A DNA stretch of 42,722 bases from an uncultured Bacilli bacterium. GTDB taxonomy: Bacteria; Bacillota_I; Bacilli_A; RF39; UBA660. Below the pieces are notes generated by a model, which saw nothing but the letters and a program-made list of their open reading frames with translations, was not told the origin of the DNA and ran no database searches. Of this stretch, positions 24,098 through 31,318 are shown one piece after another. Numbering within the stretch: the first letter of the stretch is position 1; every line of letters begins with the position of its first letter. The translations under genes and the position numbers were made by a program. The stretch covers positions 1-42,722 of the forward strand of contig CARMXJ010000007.1 of NCBI GenBank assembly GCA_949025205.1. The letters run 5' to 3'.

Positions 24098-24133
24098 GTA
24101 AATGGACAAAATGTGACATAACTTGCTTTTTTT
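24091..24133 (+). terminator. Plus-strand intrinsic terminator beyond the small module
   Basis: A perfect 9-bp stem (AAAGCAAGT / ACTTGCTTT) with a 21-nt loop, followed by a T run. It faces the plus strand, so it ends either read-through from the gene at 23124 or the candidate antisense RNA. Confidence 0.8.
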
Positions 24134-24140
24134 AATCTCT

Positions 24141-24173
24141 AAAAAAAGAATTATAGTATTTCATCTATAATTC
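24141..24173 (-). terminator. Intrinsic terminator of clpP
   Basis: On the minus strand a perfect 9-bp stem (GAATTATAG / CTATAATTC) overlapping the last codons and stop of clpP, then seven T. Confidence 0.88.
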
Positions 24174-24714
24174 CATATTCAAGTGCTTCTTTTGCATCCA
24201 TATAAAAATCTCGTTCCATATCCGCTTCTAACAAAGAAGCTTTTTTCTTAGTTCGTTTTGCCAAAATAGAAATTAACTTTTGTTTTGTTTTTAAAATATG
24301 GTCTGCAACAATTTTAATATCCGTTGCTTGTCCTTGAATTCCTCCAAGTGGTTGATGAATCATAACTTCAGCATTTTTAAGAGCACACCGCTTATCTCCA
24401 CAAGCCAGTAAAAAAGCAGCCATACTTGCAGCCATTCCAACAACAATGGTTCTTACATTGCTTTTCACAAATTGTATCGTATCAAAAATCGCAAAGCCAC
24501 TACAAACTTCTCCACCAGGACTATTGATATACAAACAAATCTCTTCATGATTTAAAGAATCCAAATACAAAAGTTCACTAATTACAACATTAGCAGTTTC
24601 CATATTGATTTCTCCGGTTAAAAAAACAATGCGGTCTTTTAATAATCTGGAATACAAATCATATGCATATTCACGGTTACTATTTTTTTCAATTACAGTT
24701 GGAATAATATTCAT
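24151..24714 (-). CDS. clpP: ATP-dependent Clp protease proteolytic subunit
   Basis: A 187-residue serine protease. The catalytic triad is Ser97 (GMAASMAA), His120 (MIHQP) and Asp169 (MERDFYM), with the oxyanion and interface segment YINSPGGEV. It forms the tetradecameric barrel fed by Clp ATPases. Slightly shorter than the ~195-residue norm. Ribosome binding site AGGTGAT. It has its own terminator, is divergent from the gene at 24904, and no CtsR operator was seen upstream. Confidence 0.96.
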   Translation of the reverse strand: MNIIPTVIEKNSNREYAYDLYSRLLKDRIVFLTGEINMETANVVISELLYLDSLNHEEICLYINSPGGEVCSGFAIFDTIQFVKSNVRTIVVGMAASMAAFLLACGDKRCALKNAEVMIHQPLGGIQGQATDIKIVADHILKTKQKLISILAKRTKKKASLLEADMERDFYMDAKEALEYGIIDEIL

Positions 24715-24903
24715 TTTTGCATCACCTATTACTATCTTAGTTTTTTTAACTCTTTTTATAACCGTAAAATATGTCTAGTTTTGCTTTTTTATTTTTTAAA
24801 TTTCAAAAAAGGTGTAAAAAAGTACCAGTTTGGAGTAAATCTCATGATTTTTTTCAAACTATAATTTATAGTAAACTAAATTTAAATTTAAGGAGAAAAA
24901 GAA

Positions 24904-25299
24904 ATGGCAAATATTATATATGATGAAAAAAGAGTGGTAAGACTCGGTGAAGTTTCTGCAATTAATTTAAAAAATATACACGCTACTTATTTAACTCTTA
25001 ATAATGAATTTGATAATATTGTTAACTTTTACTCAGAAAGAAATGGCATATCATCTGATAATGATATAACATTTGTGAAATATTTAGGAAATGGCTTTTT
25101 TATGGACTTAGTTTCAGACCAATTACTTATGACAGAAATTTATGATGTAGATGATTTTGGAACAGATGAATTCCATTTGTTAGATACTGTAAGTCAAGAT
25201 GAACTAACAAAAATGAAAGATTATTGGAATTTGATTCAAAATCCAATAGATGTAAGAGAATTTAAGGACAGTTTTTCTATTTTATGGAAAATCCCTTAA
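24904..25299 (+). CDS. Hypothetical protein, 131 residues
   Basis: Product not recognised. A soluble acidic protein with no signature. Ribosome binding site AAGGAG is good, and TATAAT at 24860-24865 could be its -10 box. The upstream interval shared with clpP (24715-24903) is otherwise AT-rich without recognisable elements. The end overlaps the following small frame by 16 nt. Confidence 0.65.
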   Translation: MANIIYDEKRVVRLGEVSAINLKNIHATYLTLNNEFDNIVNFYSERNGISSDNDITFVKYLGNGFFMDLVSDQLLMTEIYDVDDFGTDEFHLLDTVSQDELTKMKDYWNLIQNPIDVREFKDSFSILWKIP

Positions 25300-25511
25300 C
25301 TATTAGTATCGCTACATCTCCTTTTATGTCAATAAATTCTGCTATAGCAAAACAATTTGCTTCCCAGTCTTTAGAAAAAGTAAAAGCAAAAATTCTTTCA
25401 TCAAAATTGAAAGCACAACAACAAATACAACAACAATATGGCGAATTAGAAGAAACAATTGCTGAATACTATCATAATTCAGAAGTATCTTCAACACCTA
25501 AAAATATATAA
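25284..25511 (+). CDS. Hypothetical protein, 75 residues, overlapping its upstream neighbour
   Basis: Product not recognised. It starts inside the preceding gene (16-nt overlap, different frame) without a clear ribosome binding site, so translation would depend on coupling or on a frameshift that joins the two. The C-terminal part is Gln/Lys/Glu-rich and helical (KLKAQQQIQQQYGELEETI). A terminator follows. Coding character is plausible, not certain. Confidence 0.5.
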   Translation: MENPLTISIATSPFMSINSAIAKQFASQSLEKVKAKILSSKLKAQQQIQQQYGELEETIAEYYHNSEVSSTPKNI

Positions 25512-25537
25512 GAATAATAGAAGAACTTAAAATCTAA

Positions 25538-25590
25538 AAAGTAAGGTAAAATTAAACTTCATATGTAGTTAACCTTGCTTTTATTTTTTT
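25538..25590 (+). terminator. Intrinsic terminator after the small gene pair
   Basis: A 10-bp stem (AAAGTAAGGT / ACCTTGCTTT, one G-U pair) with a 24-nt loop and a T-rich tail. The remaining stretch to 25663 shows nothing recognisable. Confidence 0.72.
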
Positions 25591-25663
25591 AAAACTTGCT
25601 AAATTTTTTTATTTATCTCAATTTATTTAAAGGCTAAACACTACAATACTACAAAAAGGCATC

Positions 25664-25692
25664 TTTCCAATTTATAGAAACTATGATAGAAT
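25664..25692 (+). promoter_or_regulatory. Promoter of the TGS-kinase gene
   Basis: TTTCCA at 25664-25669, a 17-nt spacer and TAGAAT at 25687-25692 with an extended -10 TG at 25684-25685. Confidence 0.65.
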
Positions 25693-25716
25693 AAATTAGA
25701 ATACGAGGGGTATCCT

Positions 25717-27357
25717 ATGCAAGAAATTAAAATTTATTTTAGTGATGGTACTATAAAGCAATTTCCATACAATATAACGGTCTATGAAGTGGCAGAAGTA
25801 TACCAAGAAAAAATGCCACATGTCATTTTAGGTGCTAAAATAGGAAATGAAATTGTCGCAATGACGACAAAACTAACAAAAGACTGTAAAATAGAATTTA
25901 TTGATGTTTGTGATGCTTATGGATATCGTATGTACCAATCCGCTTTAAAATTTATTTTCGAAGTGGCGGTAAAAGAAACGTTTCAAAATGTCGAAGTAGA
26001 ATTTTTACATAGTGTTCCAAGAGGCATTATGACCGAAATAAAAGGACCACACAAAATAATAAAAGAAGATTTAAACAAAATAAAAGAAGCCATGTCCAAA
26101 ATAATTTTGAATAACGAAAAAATAGAAAGATACAATGTCTCTAAAAAAGATGCGATTCATTACTTTGAATCCCATAACCAACCAGAAAAAGCCCAAAATG
26201 TGCACAACACAAATGTAGATGTTGTAACATTTCACAAACTAAAAAATATCTACAACTATTACTATACAGAACTTCCCTTTAATTCTAGAAAAATTAGCAA
26301 ATTCGATTTAGTTTACTTAGGAAAAAATAAAATCGTTTTAGTCTACCCAAGTGTTCGTACAGAAGGTGCTGTACCAGAATATGTGCACTACGATAACATA
26401 ATCGAAACGTTTGAAGAAGGAAAAAATTGGTTAAAAATAATGCACGTTCCTTATCTTTCGGATTTAAACAAACAAATTAGCGAGAGTAAAATAAAAGAAC
26501 TTATTGAAGCAAATGAACTTGTATTTAATGAACACATTGCCCGTGTTGCAAAAGAAATTCATGAATTAAAAGAAAAAAGAATTGTTTTAATTGCAGGTCC
26601 TTCTTCCACTGGAAAAACAACCACGACAAAAAGACTTGCAAGTTATCTAAAATCTTTAGGATACAACACCATACCTATTTCGGTAGATGATTACTACAAA
26701 GATAGAGAAGATATGACAAAAGATATGATGGGAGAATACGACTTTGAATCTTTAGAAGCCATCGATACCAAGATGTTTAATGAAGACCTAAATGCGTTAT
26801 TGAAAGGAGAAAAAGTTTACTTGCCCGTATATGATTTTGTAATTCAAAAGAAAAATAGAAGTGCAAATGCTGTCCAAATGAAAGAAAATAGTATTCTTTT
26901 AATTGAAGGTCTGCACTGCCTAAATGAAGACTTAACTCCCGACGTAGAAGAAAAATACAAATACAAAATCTACCTAAGTCCTTTTATACCCTTGGGAATT
27001 GATAGACACAACTACGTTTCGACAGTGGACTTAAGATTACTTAGAAGAATTATTCGGGACAATCGTACACGTGGTACAGATGTATCCAAGACAATTGAAC
27101 TTTGGCAAAACGTAAGAAATGGAGAAGAAAAATACATATTCCCTTACATTCACCAAGCCGATGTTGTCGTAAATACAGCGTATGTTTTTGAAGTAGGAGT
27201 ATTAAAAGTTTTTGTAGAGCCTCTTTTGTATTCTGTTGGATTAGACTCTCCTTACTACGAAGAAGCAAGACGTCTCATTAAATCCTTACAAGGATTTTAC
27301 CCCATACCAAGTGAATACATTAGCAAAGACTCCATTTTAAGAGAATTTATAGGATAG
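25717..27357 (+). CDS. Uridine kinase-like nucleoside kinase with N-terminal TGS/ThrRS-like domain
   Basis: A 546-residue two-part protein. An N-terminal TGS-like domain (about 1-65) is followed by a segment similar to the second editing-like domain of threonyl-tRNA synthetases (to about 230). The C-terminal half is a phosphoribulokinase/uridine kinase P-loop domain with GPSSTGKT at 294-301, SVDDYYKDRE (a substrate-binding Asp) and the Walker B-like LLIEGLHCLNE. The family is widespread in Firmicutes and Thermotoga; phosphorylation of a nucleoside is assumed from the fold. It is followed by gap after 15 nt, possibly as one transcript. Confidence 0.88.
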   Translation: MQEIKIYFSDGTIKQFPYNITVYEVAEVYQEKMPHVILGAKIGNEIVAMTTKLTKDCKIEFIDVCDAYGYRMYQSALKFIFEVAVKETFQNVEVEFLHSVPRGIMTEIKGPHKIIKEDLNKIKEAMSKIILNNEKIERYNVSKKDAIHYFESHNQPEKAQNVHNTNVDVVTFHKLKNIYNYYYTELPFNSRKISKFDLVYLGKNKIVLVYPSVRTEGAVPEYVHYDNIIETFEEGKNWLKIMHVPYLSDLNKQISESKIKELIEANELVFNEHIARVAKEIHELKEKRIVLIAGPSSTGKTTTTKRLASYLKSLGYNTIPISVDDYYKDREDMTKDMMGEYDFESLEAIDTKMFNEDLNALLKGEKVYLPVYDFVIQKKNRSANAVQMKENSILLIEGLHCLNEDLTPDVEEKYKYKIYLSPFIPLGIDRHNYVSTVDLRLLRRIIRDNRTRGTDVSKTIELWQNVRNGEEKYIFPYIHQADVVVNTAYVFEVGVLKVFVEPLLYSVGLDSPYYEEARRLIKSLQGFYPIPSEYISKDSILREFIG

Positions 27358-27372
27358 AAAGAAGGATTTTTT

Positions 27373-28380
27373 ATGATAAAAGTAGCAATAAATGGTTTTG
27401 GAAGAATTGGAAGAATGGCTTTTAGAGAAATGATAACAGGAATCGATTTTGACATTGTAGCCATAAACGATTTAACAGACCCAGAAGAACTAGCATACCT
27501 ATTAAAATACGATACAAACCATCGTGCTTTTCATGAAGACTTAATAAAATTTGATAACGATGAATTAATAATTAATGGTAGAAAAAGAATAAAAGTATAT
27601 AAAGAAAAAGACCCAGAAAACTTACCGTGGGAAACTTTAGGAATAGATTTGGTTTTAGAATGTACAGGACTATTTACAAATAAAGAAGGCGCAGAAAAAC
27701 ACATAAAAGCGGGAGCCAAAAAAGTACTTATCTCCGCACCTGCTAAAGATGGTATTAAAACCATTGTCTACAACGTAAACGATAACATCTTAGAAAGTAT
27801 GGACCAAATAATATCAGGAGCATCATGTACAACCAATTGTCTTGCTCCAGTCTTAAAAGTAATAAACGATAACTTTGGAATAGAAAGCTGTTTTATGAGC
27901 ACTATTCACGCTTATACAAACGACCAAGCAACTCTTGATATTCCGCACAAAAAAGGCATTAAAGAAAGAAGAGGAAGAGCTGCAGCACAAAACATTATTC
28001 CTACATCAACAGGAGTTACCAAAGCAATCGGAGAAGTAATTCCAGAACTTATGGGTCGTGTAGATGGTCTTGCTTATCGTGTCCCGGTAAGTGATGGCTC
28101 TTTGTGTGATTTAGTAATAGAACTAAATAAAAAAGTAACCATAGAAGAAATCAACAACGCTTTAATCCAAGCCCAAAACGAAACACTAAAAGTAACATTT
28201 GACCCTGTTGTATCAAGTGATATCATTGGAAAGAAATGCGGTTCATTAGTAGATGCTTCCCTAACCAAAGTATTAGAAGTAAACGGTAAACAAATGGTAA
28301 AAATTGCTTCTTGGTACGACAACGAAATGGGTTATACTGCTCAAATGCTTCGTACTGCCAAAAAAATGTTTGAAAAATAA
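27373..28380 (+). CDS. gap: Glyceraldehyde-3-phosphate dehydrogenase, type I
   Basis: A 335-residue GAPDH. Rossmann motif NGFGRIGR at 8-15; catalytic Cys152 in GASCTTNCLAP and His179 in STIHAYT; C-terminal SWYDNEMGY. NAD-dependent oxidation and phosphorylation of glyceraldehyde 3-phosphate in glycolysis. It heads a gap-pgk-tpiA group. No CggR regulator gene is present in the window. Confidence 0.97.
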   Translation: MIKVAINGFGRIGRMAFREMITGIDFDIVAINDLTDPEELAYLLKYDTNHRAFHEDLIKFDNDELIINGRKRIKVYKEKDPENLPWETLGIDLVLECTGLFTNKEGAEKHIKAGAKKVLISAPAKDGIKTIVYNVNDNILESMDQIISGASCTTNCLAPVLKVINDNFGIESCFMSTIHAYTNDQATLDIPHKKGIKERRGRAAAQNIIPTSTGVTKAIGEVIPELMGRVDGLAYRVPVSDGSLCDLVIELNKKVTIEEINNALIQAQNETLKVTFDPVVSSDIIGKKCGSLVDASLTKVLEVNGKQMVKIASWYDNEMGYTAQMLRTAKKMFEK

Positions 28381-28400
28381 AGGGGATAAGGTGCTACTTA

Positions 28401-28430
28401 TTGACAAAAAAGTAGCCTTTATACTATTCT
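28401..28430 (+). promoter_or_regulatory. Promoter between gap and pgk, with an attenuator-like stem
   Basis: A perfect -35 TTGACA at 28401-28406 and TATTCT at 28425-28430 (18-nt spacer). The -35 lies in the loop of a GCTACTT / AAGTAGC stem (28394-28417) that could act as a partial terminator for gap. Confidence 0.55.
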
Positions 28431-28448
28431 AGAAAGTCGGTGATACCT

Positions 28449-29660
28449 ATGAAACAAAGAATTGAAAAAATGGACGTAAAAGACAAAACAGTTATTGTAC
28501 GATGCGATTATAACGTACCTATGCACAATGGAATTATTTTTGATGATACAAAAATAGTAGAAAGTCTAGAAACAATAGAGTATTTAATCAAAAACAATTG
28601 CAAAATTATTATTTTAAGCCATATGGGAAAAGTAAAAACAGAAGAAGATAAACTATATCTATCTTTAGAACCAGTGGCAAAGCGTCTAAAAGAGCTAGTA
28701 GGAAGAGAAGTTTATTTTAGCAAAACAATCATGGACCCAGAAGTCCAAACGAGAATTGATGCCATGTTGCCAAAAGACATTCTAATGCTTGAAAACACCA
28801 GATTTTTAGATGTTCCAAATAAACTAGAAAGCTCTTGTGATGCGCAAACGTCAGCTTATTTTGCCTCTTTAGGAGATGTATTTGTCATGGATGCTTTCGC
28901 TTCCTGCCACCGTGCTCATGCCTCTACAGTTGGAATTACAAAATATCTACCAAGCTGTATCGGCTTTTCTGTCGAAAGAGAACTTATATCTTTAGACAAA
29001 TTCTTAAAAAACCCTGAGCATCCATTTACTGTCATAATGGGAGGAGCTAAAGTAGAAGACAAACTAGAACTAATCGAAACCATGCTTCCAAAATGTGACC
29101 ACTTACTACTAGCAGGAGGCCTTGCCAATAGTTTTTTAAAAGCCCTTAATTTTGAAATAGGTTCTTCTCTAGCCACCGAAAGTAATCGTACAATTGAAAA
29201 ACTAAAACAAATTATGCTAAACAACCGTGAAAAACTAATGCTTCCTTTAGATGCCATAGTAGGAAGTACCTACGATGAAAATTACACAAGATATAGAAGA
29301 ATAAACGAAATTGATATCAATGAAGTTATATTAGATATTGGAATAAAAACATTAGACAAATACAAAACAGCAATTTACGGAAGCAAAACTATATTTTTAA
29401 ATGGAACCATGGGTGTTTACGAAGAGGAAAGATATTCAAACGGAACCAAAGAATTACTAAATGCCCTAAAAACACAAAACGCAGTTGTAGTAGTCGGTGG
29501 TGGTGATGCGGTAAGTGCCGTAAAAACACTTGGCTTTAAAGGAGAATTCACCTACCTTTCTTGTGGAGGAGGAGCAACCCTGGAATATTTAGTAAAAGGG
29601 CATTTGGTTGGGATTGATAGTGTGATGGAGGAGAGTACAATTGAAGTTCTTGATGTGTAA
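28449..29660 (+). CDS. pgk: Phosphoglycerate kinase
   Basis: A 403-residue PGK. Substrate-binding VRCDYNVP, LLENTRF and HRAHAST are in the N-terminal domain; VIMGGAKVEDK and VVVGGGDAVSA with SCGGGATLEYL are in the nucleotide domain. Some motifs drift from the norm: SHMGKVK for SHLGRPK, and NGTMGVYE for NGPMGVFE. Start at 28449 because GGTGAT lies 5 nt upstream; a GTG at 28440 is in frame but overlaps that site. It overlaps tpiA by 20 nt. Confidence 0.95.
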   Translation: MKQRIEKMDVKDKTVIVRCDYNVPMHNGIIFDDTKIVESLETIEYLIKNNCKIIILSHMGKVKTEEDKLYLSLEPVAKRLKELVGREVYFSKTIMDPEVQTRIDAMLPKDILMLENTRFLDVPNKLESSCDAQTSAYFASLGDVFVMDAFASCHRAHASTVGITKYLPSCIGFSVERELISLDKFLKNPEHPFTVIMGGAKVEDKLELIETMLPKCDHLLLAGGLANSFLKALNFEIGSSLATESNRTIEKLKQIMLNNREKLMLPLDAIVGSTYDENYTRYRRINEIDINEVILDIGIKTLDKYKTAIYGSKTIFLNGTMGVYEEERYSNGTKELLNALKTQNAVVVVGGGDAVSAVKTLGFKGEFTYLSCGGGATLEYLVKGHLVGIDSVMEESTIEVLDV

Positions 29661-30333
29661 CTTAAAATCAAACAAAGACTTAAAAGAAATATTAGAATAC
29701 AAAAAGAAAATCCAAAACATAACGAACGAATTAGTAGAATTTGTTTTATTTCCATCGGATATTTATTTGGGTTTCTTTTATAATGCCAATTTTAAAATAG
29801 GTTGTCAAAACGTTTCTGTGTACCAAAGTGGTAGCCATACCGGAGAAATACTAGCACATCAACTCGCTAGTTTAAAAATATCTTACTGTCTTTTAAACCA
29901 TGCGGAAGCAAACGATACAATAGAAAATGTTACTAAAAAAATACACAATGCGTGCAAAGAAAACTTGAAAGTTGTTCTATGTTTAGGAGAAGAAAACGAA
30001 AATGAGGATGCTTATGACATCATCACAAAAGAACTAGACTCTATTTTTTCCAAATTAAAAAAAGCGGAACAAGAAAAAATAATCATTGCTTATGAACCAA
30101 AATGGAGTATTCAAAGCCATATGAAAGAGATAAAAATAATAAACGAAACAATAGACAATCTGAAAAAATACATCCACACAAAATACGATTTAACCCTTCC
30201 TGTTTTGTATGGTGGAGGTATCAATACAGAGAATGTAGACAAATTAATAAAATCAAAAAAAATAGATGGATTTCTAATTGGTAGTTGTGCCAATAATCCC
30301 GAAAATATCTTGGAAATTTTGAAAAAAATATAA
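29641..30333 (+). CDS. tpiA: Triosephosphate isomerase, divergent and short
   Basis: A 230-residue TIM-barrel isomerase, shorter than the usual ~250. Catalytic residues are kept: Asn/Lys in MCNLKSN (positions 7 and 9), His in LLNHAEAN and Glu in AYEPKWS, plus the phosphate-binding YGGGIN and IGSCA. The usual GHSERR is NHAEAN here, so the Arg is lost. The TTG start is supported by GGAGGAGAG about 7 nt upstream, inside the end of pgk. An ATG at 29653 would remove the first strand. Interconverts DHAP and glyceraldehyde 3-phosphate. Confidence 0.93.
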   Translation: MKFLMCNLKSNKDLKEILEYKKKIQNITNELVEFVLFPSDIYLGFFYNANFKIGCQNVSVYQSGSHTGEILAHQLASLKISYCLLNHAEANDTIENVTKKIHNACKENLKVVLCLGEENENEDAYDIITKELDSIFSKLKKAEQEKIIIAYEPKWSIQSHMKEIKIINETIDNLKKYIHTKYDLTLPVLYGGGINTENVDKLIKSKKIDGFLIGSCANNPENILEILKKI

Positions 30334-30368
30334 AATAAGACAAATTTTTACAAATATTTACATAACCA

Positions 30369-30405
30369 GACAAAACATTTTCTAGTATTTTGTCTTTTCT
30401 TTTTT
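30369..30405 (+). terminator. Intrinsic terminator of the gap-pgk-tpiA group
   Basis: A 7-bp stem (GACAAAA / TTTTGTC) with a 12-nt loop and a long T-rich tail. A TATAAT at 30406-30411 just after it is a candidate -10 for spo0A. Confidence 0.78.
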
Positions 30406-30452
30406 TATAATGAATTTGCGTGCAGTAAATATTTAGGAAAAAGGAGAAAAGA

Positions 30453-31217
30453 ATGAAAAAAAATATTAATGTTCTTATGATTGATGATAATGAATCAATT
30501 ATAAACGAAACAAAGGAGTATTTTAGCAGTCACGCAGTTATAAAAGTAGTAGATACATTTGATAGTGGAAAAAATGGTTTAAATTATATTCTAAACAATT
30601 CAGATTCTTTTGATATGTTAATTATGGATATCTTAATGCCAGAAGTAGATGGAATAAGCATTTTAGAAGCCATGAAAGAAAACAATATCAAGAAAAAGGT
30701 AATTATTTTATCGAGTTACAAAAAAGAATCAACTATTAAAATGATTAATAAATACGATGTGGATTATTATTTAGTAAAACCGCTAGATGTAAAAGTCTTA
30801 GAAAAAAGAATAATCGATATAACAAACCCTGAAGGAGAAGAAAGCGATTCCAAAGACAGCAAAGTAGAAATTGAAATTAGCAAATTACTTCATTCTCTAG
30901 GAATACCTTCTCATATTAGAGGTTATCAATATATAAGGGAAAGTGTATACATGATGTACGAAAATCCAGATATGTTAGGTGGAATAACAAAAGCCATATA
31001 TCCAGAAATTGCCGTACGTTTTGATACAACAGCAAGTCGTGTAGAAAGAGCCATTCGTCATGCTATTGAAGTAAGTTGGTCAAGAGGAGACTATGAACTA
31101 ATGGAAGAACTATTTGGACACAGTGTAGATTATGATAGAAGTAAACCAACTAATTCAGAATTTATAGCAACACTTGCTGATAATTTAAGATTAAAAAAGC
31201 AACTTGTAATGTCTTAA
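30453..31217 (+). CDS. spo0A: Sporulation master regulator Spo0A
   Basis: A 254-residue response regulator. The receiver domain (about 4-125) has the acidic pair Asp11-Asp12, phospho-acceptor Asp59 (IMDILMP), Ser87/Ser88 and Lys109 (VKP). The Spo0A effector domain (about 140-250) has LGIPSHIRGYQY, GGITKAIYPEIA, and the recognition helix region ASRVERAIRHAIE with SWSRG. It switches on entry into sporulation when phosphorylated. It sits between tpiA and gpmI, away from its usual neighbour spoIVB, and has a good ribosome binding site (AAGGAG). Clear 0A boxes or a sigma-H site could not be fixed upstream. Confidence 0.96.
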   Translation: MKKNINVLMIDDNESIINETKEYFSSHAVIKVVDTFDSGKNGLNYILNNSDSFDMLIMDILMPEVDGISILEAMKENNIKKKVIILSSYKKESTIKMINKYDVDYYLVKPLDVKVLEKRIIDITNPEGEESDSKDSKVEIEISKLLHSLGIPSHIRGYQYIRESVYMMYENPDMLGGITKAIYPEIAVRFDTTASRVERAIRHAIEVSWSRGDYELMEELFGHSVDYDRSKPTNSEFIATLADNLRLKKQLVMS

Positions 31218-31237
31218 GACAAAATAAGTTGTTTTTT
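31200..31237 (+). terminator. Intrinsic terminator of spo0A
   Basis: CAACTT / AAGTTG enclosing a second small palindrome (GTCTTAAGAC), then six T; it overlaps the last codons of spo0A. Confidence 0.68.
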
Positions 31238-31271
31238 AATTATAAAAAATAGGCGTATAAAACAAACCAAT

Positions 31272-31300
31272 TTGAGTTTTTGCATTATAAATAGTATAAT
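31272..31300 (+). promoter_or_regulatory. Promoter of gpmI
   Basis: TTGAGT at 31272-31277, a 17-nt spacer and TATAAT at 31295-31300, 18 nt before the start codon. Confidence 0.8.
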
Positions 31301-31318
31301 CAAGGAAACGGTGATAAT

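Larger units (their letters stand above)
23838..24133 (+). ncRNA. Candidate antisense RNA opposite the 34-codon membrane peptide gene
   Basis: Inferred from a promoter-like element ending at 23831, a strong plus-strand terminator at 24091-24133, and no plausible long plus-strand coding frame between. It would be about 295 nt and fully complementary to the small minus-strand mRNA. No RNA family was recognised; SRP, 6S, tmRNA and RNase P features were looked for and not found. Confidence 0.4.

Noticed and set aside
23838..24133. Known housekeeping RNA (SRP RNA, 6S, tmRNA or RNase P) in the clpP-adjacent gap
   Set aside because: A GAGGAAGG segment recalls the SRP tetraloop, but the flanking pairs and asymmetric loop are missing, and no tmRNA or RNase P core is seen.
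24715..24800. CtsR operator upstream of clpP
   Set aside because: No direct GGTCAAA-type heptamer repeat was found.
30334..30452. 0A boxes or a sigma-H promoter upstream of spo0A
   Set aside because: Some TTTGTC-like and GAAT-like pieces occur, but none matches the full consensus with correct spacing.
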